NCBI GenBank assembly: GCA_017654935.2
Contig: CM065683.1
Coordinates: 3,647,042 to 3,711,041, forward strand
Direction: 5' to 3'
Length of the DNA stretch: 64,000 bases
DNA from: Phymorhynchus buccinoides
Lineage: Eukaryota > Mollusca > Gastropoda > Neogastropoda > Raphitomidae
Under the pieces are notes generated by a model. It was given only the letters and a program-made list of their open reading frames with translations, was not told where the DNA came from and ran no database searches. The position numbers were made by a program, and so were the translations under genes. The stretch's first letter is position 1. Each line of letters starts with the position of its first letter. This document shows positions 31,501-43,857 of this stretch, piece after piece.

Positions 31501-34452
31501 GAGAAGACAAGCTACCACTGCTGACCTGAAGTCAAATTTCTTAGTGGTGAAAGGAAATTGAAGAACAATGAAGCGATCCAGAGTGATGAACCAGATGATC
31601 AGAGCTGACACCTCGCTGGACATCAGAGACAGAACTCCAGCCACCTTACAGGCCACACTGGTTTTCCACGTGTCATCGTGGTGAAGATATCGTCCTCTGA
31701 ACTGTTCGTCAGCCACCCCGATCACCACGATGTAGACCCCCATCAGAAAGTCAGCCATGGCCAGGCTGGTGACGAACACACTGAAGCCACTGGAAGACGT
31801 CATGCTCTTTGACAACAGACGAGCACCACAACAGAAGACGTTGCCAGTCACTGAGAGACAAGCCACTACCCACAGAAATATGCGATATGTCCATGACTGC
31901 AACAGATCCTTACAGGATGATATTTCATTGTTTGGAGCATTGCATACTGACGTATGAGATGCACCAGGAAATATATCTTTGCAGCAAAGTTTATAATTTT
32001 GTGTAGAAACAAAAAGTAGATAATTAAGACCTTTAAAAATATTAGGTGGAAAATGTTTCACAGAACTGCCATCCATGTAAAGATGACTTAACATTGGAGT
32101 GTACATGAAGCCAGACTGAGTGATTGTGTGAATCAAAGTGTAAGTTAAGTTCAGTGTCTGTATGCGAGGAAACATTGACAACTGCTTGCTGTCAAACACA
32201 GTCAGCATGGTATGGGACAGGTCAAGCACCGTCAGTTCCTTGTGCTGGTGGACAGAGGAGTGTGGAGCCTGGAAGGAGACCAGAGGGTTGTTGGACAGGG
32301 ACACAACCTGCACTAAGATCAAACCAAGTAAAGAAGTCACGTTGACGTGATGCAAGTTGTTTTCACTGAGGTCCAGAAACCTCAGGTTCTTCAGTTGCAC
32401 TACCGACAACGAAGTGATAAAACAGCGAGATAAATCCACACCAACGAGGAGAGTGTTGTTTTCGACATCAGATAGGGTCATACCTGAACCTGAAGCGTCC
32501 AGGAAACGGAGCTGACTGACATAGGCTGCACTGAAAGGCTGAGCACACACAAACGTGAGGCCTTGACAAACACACGCTACAGGACACGCCACGCCACACG
32601 CCAGCTCGTCGTCATGTTGGGGACAATGAGGCCAGCCGTCACACAGGTGGTCACTGTGTAAGCACACTGGAGACAATCTGCAACGAAGCAAACCTGGACA
32701 TGCAGCTTCCTGACAGTTCTCTTCATCGTGGTGGTCGATACAATCGTACAGACCATTGCACCGGGTGTAGACAGGCAGGCAGTCGTTGAACTCGCCAGGA
32801 CATCTGTAGTGGCTGTCAGGACAAGGCTCTGTGGAATTCATCGGGGTGGAGACGAACTGCCTTCTGCCATCAAATTTCACAAGGGCTGGAGGAACAACGA
32901 CATAATCCACGTGAGAATTCCGTCTGGTTTCCTCACAGTTGTGCTCATCTGATTGGTCGTGGCAGTGGTACATGTAGTCACACACGTGGTCAAAGTCCAC
33001 ACACTGGCCATTTCTACAGCGGAACGTGCTGACACAGGCAGGGTGTTCACAGAACAACTCATCACTCCTGTCCTGACAATCGTGTATTAGGTCACACGTC
33101 AGTGTGTAGGATATCACTGTGGAATCACCACTACACAAAAAGGCGCTAAGAAAAGTGAAACGAACATTTGTTGAATTATACTTGTGCGCTAGCAACCCAT
33201 TGTAAGATGTTTTGCAGTGAAAGTTGATTTTTCGCTGACAAATGTTTGACTGTACAGACTGACACTGGAGGAATGTATACGTTAGATGACCATCTTGACA
33301 TTTCTTCACCTGCTGCTGTTTGATGGACAAGAGAAAGTTTTCTGTTCTGAAAAAAACAATCTCTAAATCGTTTCTTTCTGATTCGTTTGCTGTAAACTCA
33401 CAAAAGGCGCCATACATAATGGAAGTGTAAGAAAGATAAGCCAGTGTATTGTCCAATTTGCTATGTTCGGTTGTAAAAAGACAACTTTTTGCATTTTTGT
33501 ATGGGCTATATTTTATGGAGTGATGCAGAGCTGTTTTATCATTGTGTATGGCACTTCCTATATACATACTCGGCAGTGACAAGTCACCAGTGTGCAGACC
33601 TGTAAAGAGATTTTTACGTCTTTGGTAAGAAATTTGCAGTTTGGATAAAACTGTTCTGTAATCGCCCCAAATGCATCTTGGTAAACTTAGAGTGCCTCCT
33701 AACGAATTACAATGGTGCTCAGCTTTGTGTGAGTAGTTGCAGGTCAAAGAGACCCTGTCTCCCCATTCCATGTTCCTTTCCTTCGTTGCAGTCAGATGGT
33801 CCACAATGCTGTAACAGCGGTCACACAAGGCTACCTTTCCCTGACACTGTGCACTGCTGTAGGGGCAGTCTCCTGTTTCGTCCCGTCCATCTTCACACTC
33901 TGTCTTCAGGTTACAGGCCAGGTGGTGCAGAAAACTAGCAACGTACGTTACAGAGCAGTTCCAGAAACCCTCCGCTGTCTTGTACGGATGTTGATTGTCG
34001 GGAAAAAATGAAAACCAAAGTCTGAAGAAAATGGGCTGATCATAAACTGATGGGTCCCAGTTATGTTGACTATATATCAGCCCAAGCTGTGTGACATTAA
34101 CCAGAATGGCAAATTCAAATTGTCTGTCGGTAGAAACCCATATCTGCGTTAGTTCATATATAGCAAAACAATTACAGTGATGGTAACATTGGCAGTCACT
34201 ATATAGCTCAATATATAGCTTTCTAAGGCTCAGTGATTTCAAGCTAATCATGACCACATGATTGGCTGGTGTTGTTATATTCATAGCATAATTACATATT
34301 TGTGCGTTACTGAAGTTTTTGTTTGGAGTTATGAATCCAGATGAATTATTAGTAGCCACAAAACTGAAATAGGGTGATGCATAGCAATGGTCGTGTCTAC
34401 CTTGACATAATTCTGCCCAAATATCAGAATTGTTAAGTAAAATATTATCCAT
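31501..34452 (-). CDS. GRL101-like receptor with CUB-like, LDLa, C-type-lectin-like, LRR and 7TM domains; 3' end lost in gap
   Basis: 984 codons from the ATG at 34,452 to the gap; the reading continuing beyond the gap is antisense to the left-arm copy and not part of it. Order: CUB-like segment ~38-150 (GFITPNKNF...CNYAMNIT); LDLa half-module ~176-205 (CEDGRDETGDC); C-type-lectin-like domain ~205-352 (GGTLSLP, closing FCEF); LDLa ~430-468, 473-506, 544-580 and 585-619 (CQDRSDELFC, CHDQSDEHNC); LRR N-cap ~623-636; LRRs ~688-810; Cys cap ~820-848; TM1 ~856-880 with GN at 870-871, TM2 with LAMAD (D901), TM3 with LDRF (D959, R960), then TM4 begins. Unlike its neighbour it has canonical GN, LxxAD and DRF motifs, so G-protein coupling is plausible. 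The N-terminus lacks a signal peptide, so a 5' exon may be missing. It lies 4.4 kb downstream of the other receptor on the same strand: a tandem pair. Confidence 0.85.
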
Positions 34453-35284
34453 TTTGGTATTCTCTGTTTCGTTTTATTAATAGGGTGGAATCCTCATGTC
34501 ATTGTTCAAGTTCTTTTCTTTTCTTTGTTTTCCTCCCACCTTTTCTCTTCCGAATCAGCTAGATTTAGTTATTGAATAACTCAACAATGACTTGATCAGT
34601 TCTAGTCACATTTTCTGTATTTAATTTTTTAAATGCAGATTTGCAGCTATTCTGATATAAAAGCAAACCAAATGTACCAAAGACGTAGTGATGCAGTTTT
34701 ATTTGGCTCACGGAACAGCGGAAACCAGAAGTGATGTCACAAACAGTGACTACTGGATTTTATTGCCCCTGCTTGGGTCGGGCAGCTTTATTTATTTTTG
34801 TTTTGATCACAGAATAGCAAAACGGGTCGTGACGTCACCATTCTAATTTATGGATTTTATTGCCCTTTCTCTGGTCCAGGTCTAAAAGGTTCTGTTCGAG
34901 TATTTTCTTAGAATAAGTTTTGCAGCATTTCTGGTATAAAAGTAAACTGGATGTGTATAGCCTCCTCTGTTTTCCACATCGAAACCACTCTTTCTTCATC
35001 AGCATGACCCAAGGAAGATACCGGGGGGACATTTAAACTCCCGCGAAGCAAAGCAAGCGGGGCATAACTGCTAGTCTGTACACAAATTGCTCATATAATT
35101 TAGAATTCACAACAAATTAAAACAGAGTCGAAATTGAAACCCAAAATAACACAAAACACAGAGCAAAACAAATCACGACGTTTCGGGTTCAACCCATTGT
35201 CCAGTGCTAAAAATAGATATGACATAGTGACACACACGACGTAAAGACGTAAACAACTTGTGATGCAATGATAAAATTGAAGGT

Positions 35285-35349
35285 GGACAGTGACATCACT
35301 TAAGTAAAAATGATGACAAACAAACTTACTACGAAAGATAAAATTGACG

Positions 35350-35445
<96 letters not shown>

Positions 35446-35493
35446 ACAGTGACATCACTTAAGTAAAAATGATGACAAACAAACTTACTACGA
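35285..35493. repeat. Right-arm-only duplication around (TC)n
   Basis: GGACAGTGACATCACTTAAG and the following ~30 bases occur at about 35,285-35,335 and again at 35,443-35,493, on either side of an 89-base (TC)n run (35,354-35,443). The left arm has this segment once (29,310-29,370). Probably an unequal exchange or slippage event in the arm. Confidence 0.85.
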
Positions 35494-35554
35494 TTAATAT
35501 GAAATAAAGATCTACCAGATTGGATTGTCCCAAACAAACAATATTGTAGAAAAG

Positions 35555-35558
<4 letters not shown>

Positions 35559-35640
<82 letters not shown>
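35559..35640. repeat. (TC)n microsatellite
   Basis: Pure CT dinucleotide run of about 80 bases. Confidence 0.97.
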
Positions 35641-35643
<3 letters not shown>

Positions 35644-36069
35644 GATTGCTTCATTTCCCACTATCTATCCCATTCTCTATTTCTGTTACACCCTCTCGCT
35701 GTTTGCATGATCATAAGGATAACCGTATGTGCACATTCATCAGTGAGTATGACGTATTATCAAAATATGAAAGAACAAAGGAAAACAATTATATTATGAA
35801 TATCTAGAATCAACTTCAATGCACTTGACACTACACGATATACAATACGATATACAATACACCCCCACCCCATATAAGTTAGAGTTTCGGCGATGACAGG
35901 GGCAGCAAGTTTAAGAATTATCCCATCACGTCCGTCCGTGTCCTTTATTGCAGATTGTTTAAATGAGCGGCTTGGCTGGCTGACTTCACCGCCAGGTGGC
36001 GAAAAGCTCGAGTGGGTCTAGTCCTAGTGATATCCTTTGTTGGGGAGAGATAGAGAACTATAGCCACTG

Positions 36070-36640
36070 CTAATGAAGACAAGCTAAAAAGTCAAGGTCA
36101 TTAAGATAATCAAAACTTTGCACCACACATGACCTTAAGCCAGTCTACCAACCTGCCAACTTTGAAGCCTGTAACTGAAAAAATGTGAGATATGACCAAA
36201 ATACAAATTGGACACCTCCAAGGTCTATGTTCTTGACCTTTATCGTCAACGGTAACCAATATTTAGAATTACCATTAGCCAATGCACCCTCATGCCAAGT
36301 TTGAACGTTGTAAGTGCAACAATGTGAAATATATTGTTTCAAGAAGAAATTTCGGTTTTCAAGGTTAGACTTCAAGGTGAAGGTCAGCATGCCACATGTT
36401 TTTGTACGTGACCATCCGTGCATGGTGACATGCCACAACACAAACATTTGAGCGATTCTGTCCAATGGTTCATGAGATAGGGCACAGACAATAATTGTGA
36501 GTCTTCCCTTGGCGGAGGTTTGCACTTAATGTTCAAAATTCAGGATCTAAATAGGTTGTGTAATGCTGATCAGGAATATGCATAGTTATAGGGGTCTGTG
36601 GCCAACGGTTTGGTCAAAACCGCTTGAACAGACAGACAGA
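36070..36640 (-). repeat. Dispersed repeat (CAAACCTCCGCCAAGGG family), right arm
   Basis: Reverse complement of 27,430-28,075. A 126-codon minus-strand frame is open here, but its left-arm twin is broken and the family is interspersed, so no gene is called. Confidence 0.65.
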
Positions 36641-36761
36641 CACAAATACAAGTAAGTATTCAAGGCGAGTATAGCAGTCATGATTTTCTCAGAGATCACT
36701 AACGAGTCCGGAAAAGCATGTTTTCAAAATGTCCTGAAAATGACCAAAATGATCGGTTTGA

Positions 36762-37030
36762 CTGACCAGTGGTCAGTGCTCTTGAACTCGGTAGAGAAGT
36801 GCTCTGACTGACCAGTGGTCAGTGCTCTTGAACTCGGTAGAGAAGTGCTCTGACTGACCAGTGGTCAGTGCTCTTGAACTCGGTAGAGAAGTGCTCTGAC
36901 TGACCAGTGGTCAGTGCTCTTGAACTCGGTAGAGAAGTGCTCTGACTGACCAGTGGTCAGTGCTCTTGAACTTGGTAGAGAAGTGCTCTGACTGACCAGT
37001 GGTCAGTGCTCTTGAGCTCGGTAGACAAGT
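36762..37030. repeat. 46-bp tandem repeat with 17-bp palindromes, six copies
   Basis: Units of CTGACTGACCAGTGGTCAGT plus GCTCTTGAACTCGGTAGAGA and a few bases. The palindrome is nearly invariant within this array, with G at the centre as read on +. Confidence 0.95.
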
Positions 37031-38831
37031 GCTCCCATTGTTCCAAACTACCCAGAAGTGAAATTATATTGAATTTATCAATAATTTAGAATGGGACAGT
37101 TTGACTAACCACTGCTCGCTACTTAATTCTCGGTTGATTTTGCTCTAAAGTAATCAGAAAAGTAACAATGTGTTAGATTTTTTGTACAAATGGCTGACCA
37201 TTACTGAATTCAACTGAATTGAATACATATACTGTTAAAAACAAGTTGAGGATCACTTGCTGCGACAATTGCAGGCACCGTTTTGAGTGCTTAGACTGGC
37301 ATTTATAAATTTGTGATGTAGTCATATTGTAGCAAAAGGTCCAAACTCTTAGGCAATGTAAAACATATCCTGCACAACATGACACATGCGCGGATGTGAG
37401 ACCGTTTAAGATGGTACCTTAAATGATCCACTGGGAAGCATTTGCACACCGTGCTGATAAAATTTAAAGCAGTGTTCACACATGACTAATGAATAAAACT
37501 GCAACTTACTTTTTCTTCTCAGCTTTGTCATTTGCGCGTAAACGAAATCCAAAGACTTAGCCCAAAACGCGCAATTTGCCCTTTGGCATCTCAGAGGCCA
37601 GTGATGACATCACAGGGATAAGAAGTGTAATGAAAGACATTATTGTCACTATATTAAACCACTAAAAAACACGTTTCAGATGAATTAGTGGGGTGGTTCC
37701 TTAGGCAGACGCAGTTACATCTTGCATCACTAAAGTGGGGATAAACCGCCTTATTGAACATTCATATGATTTCTTACTGGCTTACATGAATCCATGGATA
37801 TGTTTGAAGACCCCTATCATGTTTGCAAAGAAATGTTTGCCAGCGACCCTTTCAAGAATCATACTGTCAACATCCTCCATATTTTTGTAAACTACCCCAT
37901 TGATTTAGTCATTGGGCCTGGTCAAGTGACCAGTAATACATTTGTCCATAAACATTAATGGCTCATTTTCAGGATGGGACAATATGGAAAAGAGCAATTA
38001 ATGTATGGGGAAAGAGCAATTAGTGTTTTTGGTCAAATGTGTCACTGGTCATATTACAAAAAATATGGAGGATGTTCACAGTTTAATTCTTGAAACAATG
38101 TGCATACATGCTGATGGTCTTCAGACACGTCTGTAACTTCATGGAAGCCAATTAGAAACCACGTGACTATCCACTATGGCGGTTTAGCCCCACTTTAGTG
38201 ATGCAAGACGTAACTACTTCTGCCTAAGGAATTGCCCCACTAATATACCTGAAACGTTTTTAGCGACTTTCATTACATTTCTAATATCTGTGACATCAGT
38301 CTGTGCGCAAATCACAAGGCTGAGAAGAAAAATTAAGTTGCAGTTTTATTCATTTGCCATTCACTGCTATGCTTTAAATGTTATCGGCACAGTGTGCAAA
38401 TGCATCCCATTGGATCATTTAAGGTACCGTCTTAAAAAGAATCTCCCATCGGCGCATTTGTAATGTTGCGCAGGATATTTTTGCATTGTGTAAGAGTTTG
38501 GACCTTAGACTATAATAATATAACAGCACCACAAAATTTATAAATGCGAGTTTAAGCACTCTACATACGGGCTCCTACTTCTTATAAATCTGAAGATAAA
38601 TGTAATCTGAAACGTTAGCTAAATAAACACCAGGAACAAAATCTATCATGTTCAGTGCAAAATTCAATTTAAGGAAGTATAAAAATATAATGTGGAAAAG
38701 AAGGCTCATATGCAAAATATTATTTATTATATTTTTTTTATCTTCAATGCTTACTAGTAGTTGGTCTTTTACCTACTACTTCAAACGCTTCACTTAAACT
38801 GTGGAATATTACTACTAGTAATATTATTAGT
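37031..38831. other. Intergenic, no gene seen (right arm)
   Basis: Mirror of 25,319-27,110. Diverged internal duplicates, no coding domain. Confidence 0.45.
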
Positions 38832-41800
38832 TTATGTTTTGCCTTTGCGCTGTTTCTGATGACGTTCTTTAGTTACTATTTTCAGTAGTTTATCTTCTTG
38901 TTGTTGATGTTGTCGTTGTGTTTGAACAGCCCACATGCTGAGGAATGGGCTGAGCGCTGAGTTGAGAGGCAACAAAAACACAATCATAGTGTTAGAAATT
39001 CCATTAAAGCCAGCTACACCTTGTGAGCGCATGACTGTGATAAATCCAAACACAATCCAGCACGTAGCATCAATGAGAGCCACTGTTCCCATCACACGGA
39101 CAGCAGAGAACACCAGTCTCAGTCCAGGTTTGAATGTTATTCCGTGTTCAGGCATTCGCCAGTAGAGGACAACTTGACCAGCCACGATCATCCAACACAG
39201 AGTACAGTTGACAGTCAAGATGACGTTAAACCACCTGAAGCTTAGATTTAAAGTATTGTTGTCCAGAGATGTCAGACGACATAACCCAGACTGACTTTCT
39301 AGACCCCAGTGTGCCAGTCCAGGAGAAAGTGGAACCAGTGCCATAGAAATTCCAACAGTCCACATGACTGCACATGCTGTGTAGATGAACGAGGTGTTCC
39401 ATCTCAATGACACCCGAGGCAAACACAGGACTGCTGTGTGGTAGAAGGTAGTGAGCCAGATGACCAACACTGACACTGTGCTGGACACACAGAAGAGAAA
39501 TGCTGCCAGTTTACAGGGCACACTGCTGGTCCACATGTTTTCCACATGGATGTAGTTTCCATCAAGCACCTTGTCTGCCAGCACAACAATGCTGACATGA
39601 CACCCCATACAAACATTGGCTACCTGCAGGTGACCAGCGACCAGCAAAAATTGTTTTTCAAATATGGCGTTAAACTTAACCAAGGTTATTAACCAGAGGA
39701 CATTTCCTGTTTTTGTACAAACAATGTTTATCAAAAATACGATTCGATGCAACTGTGTTGTTAACAATGTTTCACATGAAGGGAGAACAGTATGTGGGGC
39801 AACACATTTAACTGAGAGTGAAGGAAGTAAACTGTGGCAACACAATCTGTAGTTTGAAGTAAACATATGTTGTAGTTCAGGGGACTTGAGAAACAGATCT
39901 CTTGGAAAGTTGGTAATGACATTCCCTGTGATATCCACCTGTCTGATTTGTGGTACGTTTTTAAAACCTGATCGTCCAATGTTGTTTACTGCACTGAGCG
40001 ATTCATTAAGACATTTCACGCTTGGAAAGTATATTTCTAAATCTGTTAATAGATGATTCATACGTGTCGTGGATGAATCAACCTCTTCCAGCATATACAG
40101 TGTGAGTTTTCTGTGATTATTTAGAGGTATTATTTCTTTAAGAGGGTTGTGTTTCACTATTAAAGTTTTTAAGTTTGGAAACAATAAGAAAGTTTCAATA
40201 CTGATAACAGTTAAATAATTGTTTGAAAGGTCCAGATACAGCAGGTTTTTGAACATGGAACTTGACATATTATACAACGAACACTTGGATAGAATTAAAA
40301 TGACGAGGTGCATATTTCTCTTGAAATTTGACAGTGTCATGCCTGACCCAGTTGCTTTCACATACCTTAATTGTGGAAACAAATGAGTAAGAAATGGTCT
40401 ATTACACAGGAAAACATGACCTTGACACTGGCAGTTCTCAGGACAGGTGGTGTCACACAGCAGTTCATCATCTCGCTGTGGACACTGACCCCAACCATCA
40501 CACAGATTATGTCCGTGCACGCACACTGTGGAGGATCGACATCTGTAAAAACCAGGACATGAATTTGTCTCACAGTTTAGTTCGTCTTCCCCATAGACAC
40601 AGTCAGAAAACCCATTGCAGCGAGTGTAGACAGGCAAACAGTAGAGCCACTCTGTGGTACATTGGTAATGACTGTGAGGACAAACGTCAGTGGTCATCTC
40701 TTGTTGGGTGAAGTAACCAGTCCCATCCAGATTGATGTAAAACCGTTGACTGCTGTCTTCCTCCTTGACCGGAGTGATGTAGGAGTGGTCATCAGGACAG
40801 TCCAACTCATCAGAGTCGTCCAGACAGTCAGCGTATTGGTTACAGCGCTGACTGAGGGACACACACTGACCATTGGAGCACTGGACACCAGCACATGAAG
40901 GATGCTCACAGAACGACTCATCAGTGCTGTCTGGGCAGTCCTTTCTGAAGTCACAAAGAAGAGTGTGATGCACAGTCGTCAAGTCATCAGCACATTTAAA
41001 CCCATGAAAGTTGGATATGGCTCTTCTCTGGTGATGTCCAGAATCATCTATGAAGGAAAGTGAGCCGTTCTTTGTGCTTTGATGCTCATAGTGACAAAGT
41101 AAAAATGTATGTATCATGTGATTGTCTGACAAAACCACCAGATGCTGTCGAGAATGCCTTGAACGTTTTTGTCTTTTGTGTGATAGGCCAATTGGTGTGT
41201 TAGAAAGAACAACATCATGATAGTACAAATTCGCTTGACATGCAACAAAGCTTGAGCTATAATGTGTTATCAGCTGTCCAGAATTAAGCATAAAATGTCG
41301 AAAATTCCTGGACGGAACGTACCTTTCATGTTTCTCTAAGTGCTGTATATCATATATCAAAGAATCGCGAGACCACCGATGGAATTTGCTGTACAGAAAT
41401 GGTACAAACTTCCAGCCTGCCTGGTAACCTATGGACACTGAAAACGAACCATAGTGTTCAAACAACACCAAAAAATCTGTGTATTCTTGTTTTGTTTTCA
41501 AAGATGCCAATGTCCCATTCATCCTTGAACAGGCGTAGACAAACAATGACTGGTGGAGATTTTCGTCAAAGGAAATCAACTGGAGACACTTGTTTACTGA
41601 AGCCACCAGTCCCTGGCACTGAGCACTGCTGAAGGGACAGTGTTCTGTTTCATCCCGTCCATCCTGACATTCTGCCATGAAGTTACAGTCCACGTGATGT
41701 TGAAATTCAGAATAGAGATCTACGGAGCAGTTGATCTTTCCGCTGGCCAACTGCAGATTCTGCTGAACCGTAGACAGTACAGAAAAGCGAAATTTCAAAC

Positions 41801-42566
41801 CACCATGAACAAAAATATTATAATCAAATTCTATTTCGAGGACTAATGCGTAAAGAATGTTTGCTGATAGAGGGCGCTCAATGCACAGACGCTGACTAAC
41901 TTTTGAGTGCTTTCTGTGGCAAGTGAGTTTGACCATACGTTGGTATAGAAAGCATAAATGATCAGAAGGAAAGATCTGAATGCTTACAACAATTGCAGCA
42001 TCAGATGGCATTGTAAAGTTCCACTTGTCATATTTATTAACATCTACATATGGGACAGCAATATATCCAGAATTATATGTCACATTAATTACAAGGTTAT
42101 GGTGTTGAATCGCCCAAAAGGATAGTTTTATGCATGGATTGTTTATGTTTAGTATGAACATGAAATTGATAGGTGAATCCAGGTACAAATCCTTAAATGA
42201 ATGAAGATTGCAGTTAACCATATATTTATGATCGAATGAACCATAAAATACTGTAGCTCTCCACCGTGTGGGACCACACCAGTATTGCAGCCTTTGAAGC
42301 CTAGCACGTGCATGCATACGTTGAGGTACTACAACTTTAAGCAGACAATAAAAGTGGTAAGATTCACACATGCCATACAGCACTCCATGGTTGACCATTC
42401 TATATAGCATCCTTCTGAAGCAGCTCGAGGCATTACCCTGCATCATTGTGATATTTGGTGAGCTCTGTCTAGTCAAGTAGTCTACACCCGGACACATGTT
42501 GCGGACCTTCAGTGGAATCTCAGTGACCTTTGTAAGTCTGTTGCTTGTCGTCCCTTCAAGAGCCAT
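38832..42566 (-). CDS. Second copy of the degenerate-motif GRL101-like receptor
   Basis: 1244 codons from the ATG at 42,566, one fewer than the copy at 21,581-25,318 owing to a change near residue 48. The domain order is identical: N-terminal Cys-rich region, LDLa half-module, C-type-lectin-like domain, four LDLa modules, LRR block and 7TM. By eye roughly 60-70 of 1245 residues differ, concentrated in the N-terminus and lectin-like part and few in the LDLa block. YHT replaces DRY, CWIV replaces CWxP and SPFLS replaces NPxxY, as in the other copy. In addition TM2 reads LQVAN in place of LQVAD (codon AAT at 39,617-39,615), losing the class A sodium-site aspartate D2.50. PLN is kept at TM7, where the left copy has PLT. 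The open frame over 3.7 kb argues that both copies are maintained by selection or separated recently; allelic status is possible. Confidence 0.85.
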   Translation of the reverse strand: MALEGTTSNRLTKVTEIPLKVRNMCPGVDYLTRQSSPNITMMQGNASSCFRRMLYRMVNHGVLYGMCESYHFYCLLKVVVPQRMHARARLQRLQYWCGPTRWRATVFYGSFDHKYMVNCNLHSFKDLYLDSPINFMFILNINNPCIKLSFWAIQHHNLVINVTYNSGYIAVPYVDVNKYDKWNFTMPSDAAIVVSIQIFPSDHLCFLYQRMVKLTCHRKHSKVSQRLCIERPLSANILYALVLEIEFDYNIFVHGGLKFRFSVLSTVQQNLQLASGKINCSVDLYSEFQHHVDCNFMAECQDGRDETEHCPFSSAQCQGLVASVNKCLQLISFDENLHQSLFVYACSRMNGTLASLKTKQEYTDFLVLFEHYGSFSVSIGYQAGWKFVPFLYSKFHRWSRDSLIYDIQHLEKHERYVPSRNFRHFMLNSGQLITHYSSSFVACQANLYYHDVVLSNTPIGLSHKRQKRSRHSRQHLVVLSDNHMIHTFLLCHYEHQSTKNGSLSFIDDSGHHQRRAISNFHGFKCADDLTTVHHTLLCDFRKDCPDSTDESFCEHPSCAGVQCSNGQCVSLSQRCNQYADCLDDSDELDCPDDHSYITPVKEEDSSQRFYINLDGTGYFTQQEMTTDVCPHSHYQCTTEWLYCLPVYTRCNGFSDCVYGEDELNCETNSCPGFYRCRSSTVCVHGHNLCDGWGQCPQRDDELLCDTTCPENCQCQGHVFLCNRPFLTHLFPQLRYVKATGSGMTLSNFKRNMHLVILILSKCSLYNMSSSMFKNLLYLDLSNNYLTVISIETFLLFPNLKTLIVKHNPLKEIIPLNNHRKLTLYMLEEVDSSTTRMNHLLTDLEIYFPSVKCLNESLSAVNNIGRSGFKNVPQIRQVDITGNVITNFPRDLFLKSPELQHMFTSNYRLCCHSLLPSLSVKCVAPHTVLPSCETLLTTQLHRIVFLINIVCTKTGNVLWLITLVKFNAIFEKQFLLVAGHLQVANVCMGCHVSIVVLADKVLDGNYIHVENMWTSSVPCKLAAFLFCVSSTVSVLVIWLTTFYHTAVLCLPRVSLRWNTSFIYTACAVMWTVGISMALVPLSPGLAHWGLESQSGLCRLTSLDNNTLNLSFRWFNVILTVNCTLCWMIVAGQVVLYWRMPEHGITFKPGLRLVFSAVRVMGTVALIDATCWIVFGFITVMRSQGVAGFNGISNTMIVFLLPLNSALSPFLSMWAVQTQRQHQQQEDKLLKIVTKERHQKQRKGKT

Positions 42567-43130
42567 TAAAAACCAACATCGCACATATTGTCAAAACATT
42601 GACCACCATGATAAAGAGAGTTAGGGGATACAGTCTATACGGTAGCAAAGTGTGTCACAAACGGCATACTCCTAGGGTATTTTTGTTGTTGTTGGGACGT
42701 GCGCTGTACCAATAATTTCTAGTTTCATTTTAGCCTGTCAGTGTGCTGTACAAAAGTGATTTGCTGAGCGCATTTGTGAGTAGACGAATTTTTGCTTGTC
42801 TAGCAGACGATAGTTTGTTTTACGCAATTTGTGTTGCACGCAGCTTCTGTGTTCAGTTTATTCTAGAATGCTTAAGAGGAAGTGTATGAATGTCTGTATG
42901 CAAGAGTTTTGCACCAGTCCTAGATTTCCTTTCGTCTGTGTGTTAGTCTTGTCCTGTGTTGTTCGTTATGTAAGGCTTCATGTGATTCACTAGTAGCATT
43001 GCTCAGTTGCGGAGTTGATAATATTGTGTTAGGAGCCCTTAACTTTCGCTATGTCAAATCACTTGAGCTTTGTCTTTCGTCGCGGCCTGTTCGACCCTCT
43101 TGATGTAGAGGTGTTAGCAGGTGGGTCAAA

Positions 43131-43857
43131 GATCAAAGATTGGACTTCAGACTTTTCTGATTCATGACTATTATAGATGTGGCCACGACGACTACTTGCT
43201 AAATCAAAGATTGGACTTCAGACTATTCTGATTCATGACTATTATAGACGTGGCCACGACGACTACTTGTTAAATCAAAGATTGGACTTCAGACTATTCT
43301 GATTCATGACTATTATAGACGTGGCCACGACGACTACTTGTTAAATCAAAGATTGGACTTCAGACTATTCTGATTCATGACTATTATAGACGTGGCCACG
43401 ACGACTACTTGTTAAATCAAAGATTGGACTTCAGACTATTCTGATTCATGACTATTATAGACGTGGCCACGACGACTACTTGTTAAATCAAAGCTTGGAC
43501 TTCAGACTATTCTGATTCATGACTATTATAGACGTGGCCACGACGACTACTTGTTAAATCAAAGATTGGACTTCAGACTATTCTGATTCATAACTATTAT
43601 AGACGTGGCCACGACGACTACTTGTTAAATCAAAGCTTGGACTTCAGACTATTCTGATTCATGACTATTATAGACGTGGCCACGACGACTACTTGTTAAA
43701 TCAAAGATTGGACTTCAGACTATTCTGATTCATAACTATTATAGACGTGGCCACGACGACTACTTGTTAAATCAAAGATTGGACTTCAGACTATTCTGAT
43801 TCATGACTATTATAGACGTGGCCACGACGACTACTTGTTAAATCAAAGATTGAAGAC
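43131..43857. repeat. 71-bp tandem repeat, ten copies (right arm only)
   Basis: Starts of TGGACTTCAGACT at 43,141, 43,212, 43,283 and so on every 71 bases. Units contain GACTATTATAGACGTGGCCA and CGACGACTACTTGTTAAATC. Copies are almost identical, pointing to recent expansion or conversion. The left arm holds one unit (about 18,858-18,936) with more differences. Confidence 0.97.

Noticed and set aside
36145..36525. 126-aa frame inside a dispersed repeat
   Set aside because: The left-arm equivalent is interrupted and the underlying DNA is an interspersed repeat also found near 61,500-62,160. No domain.
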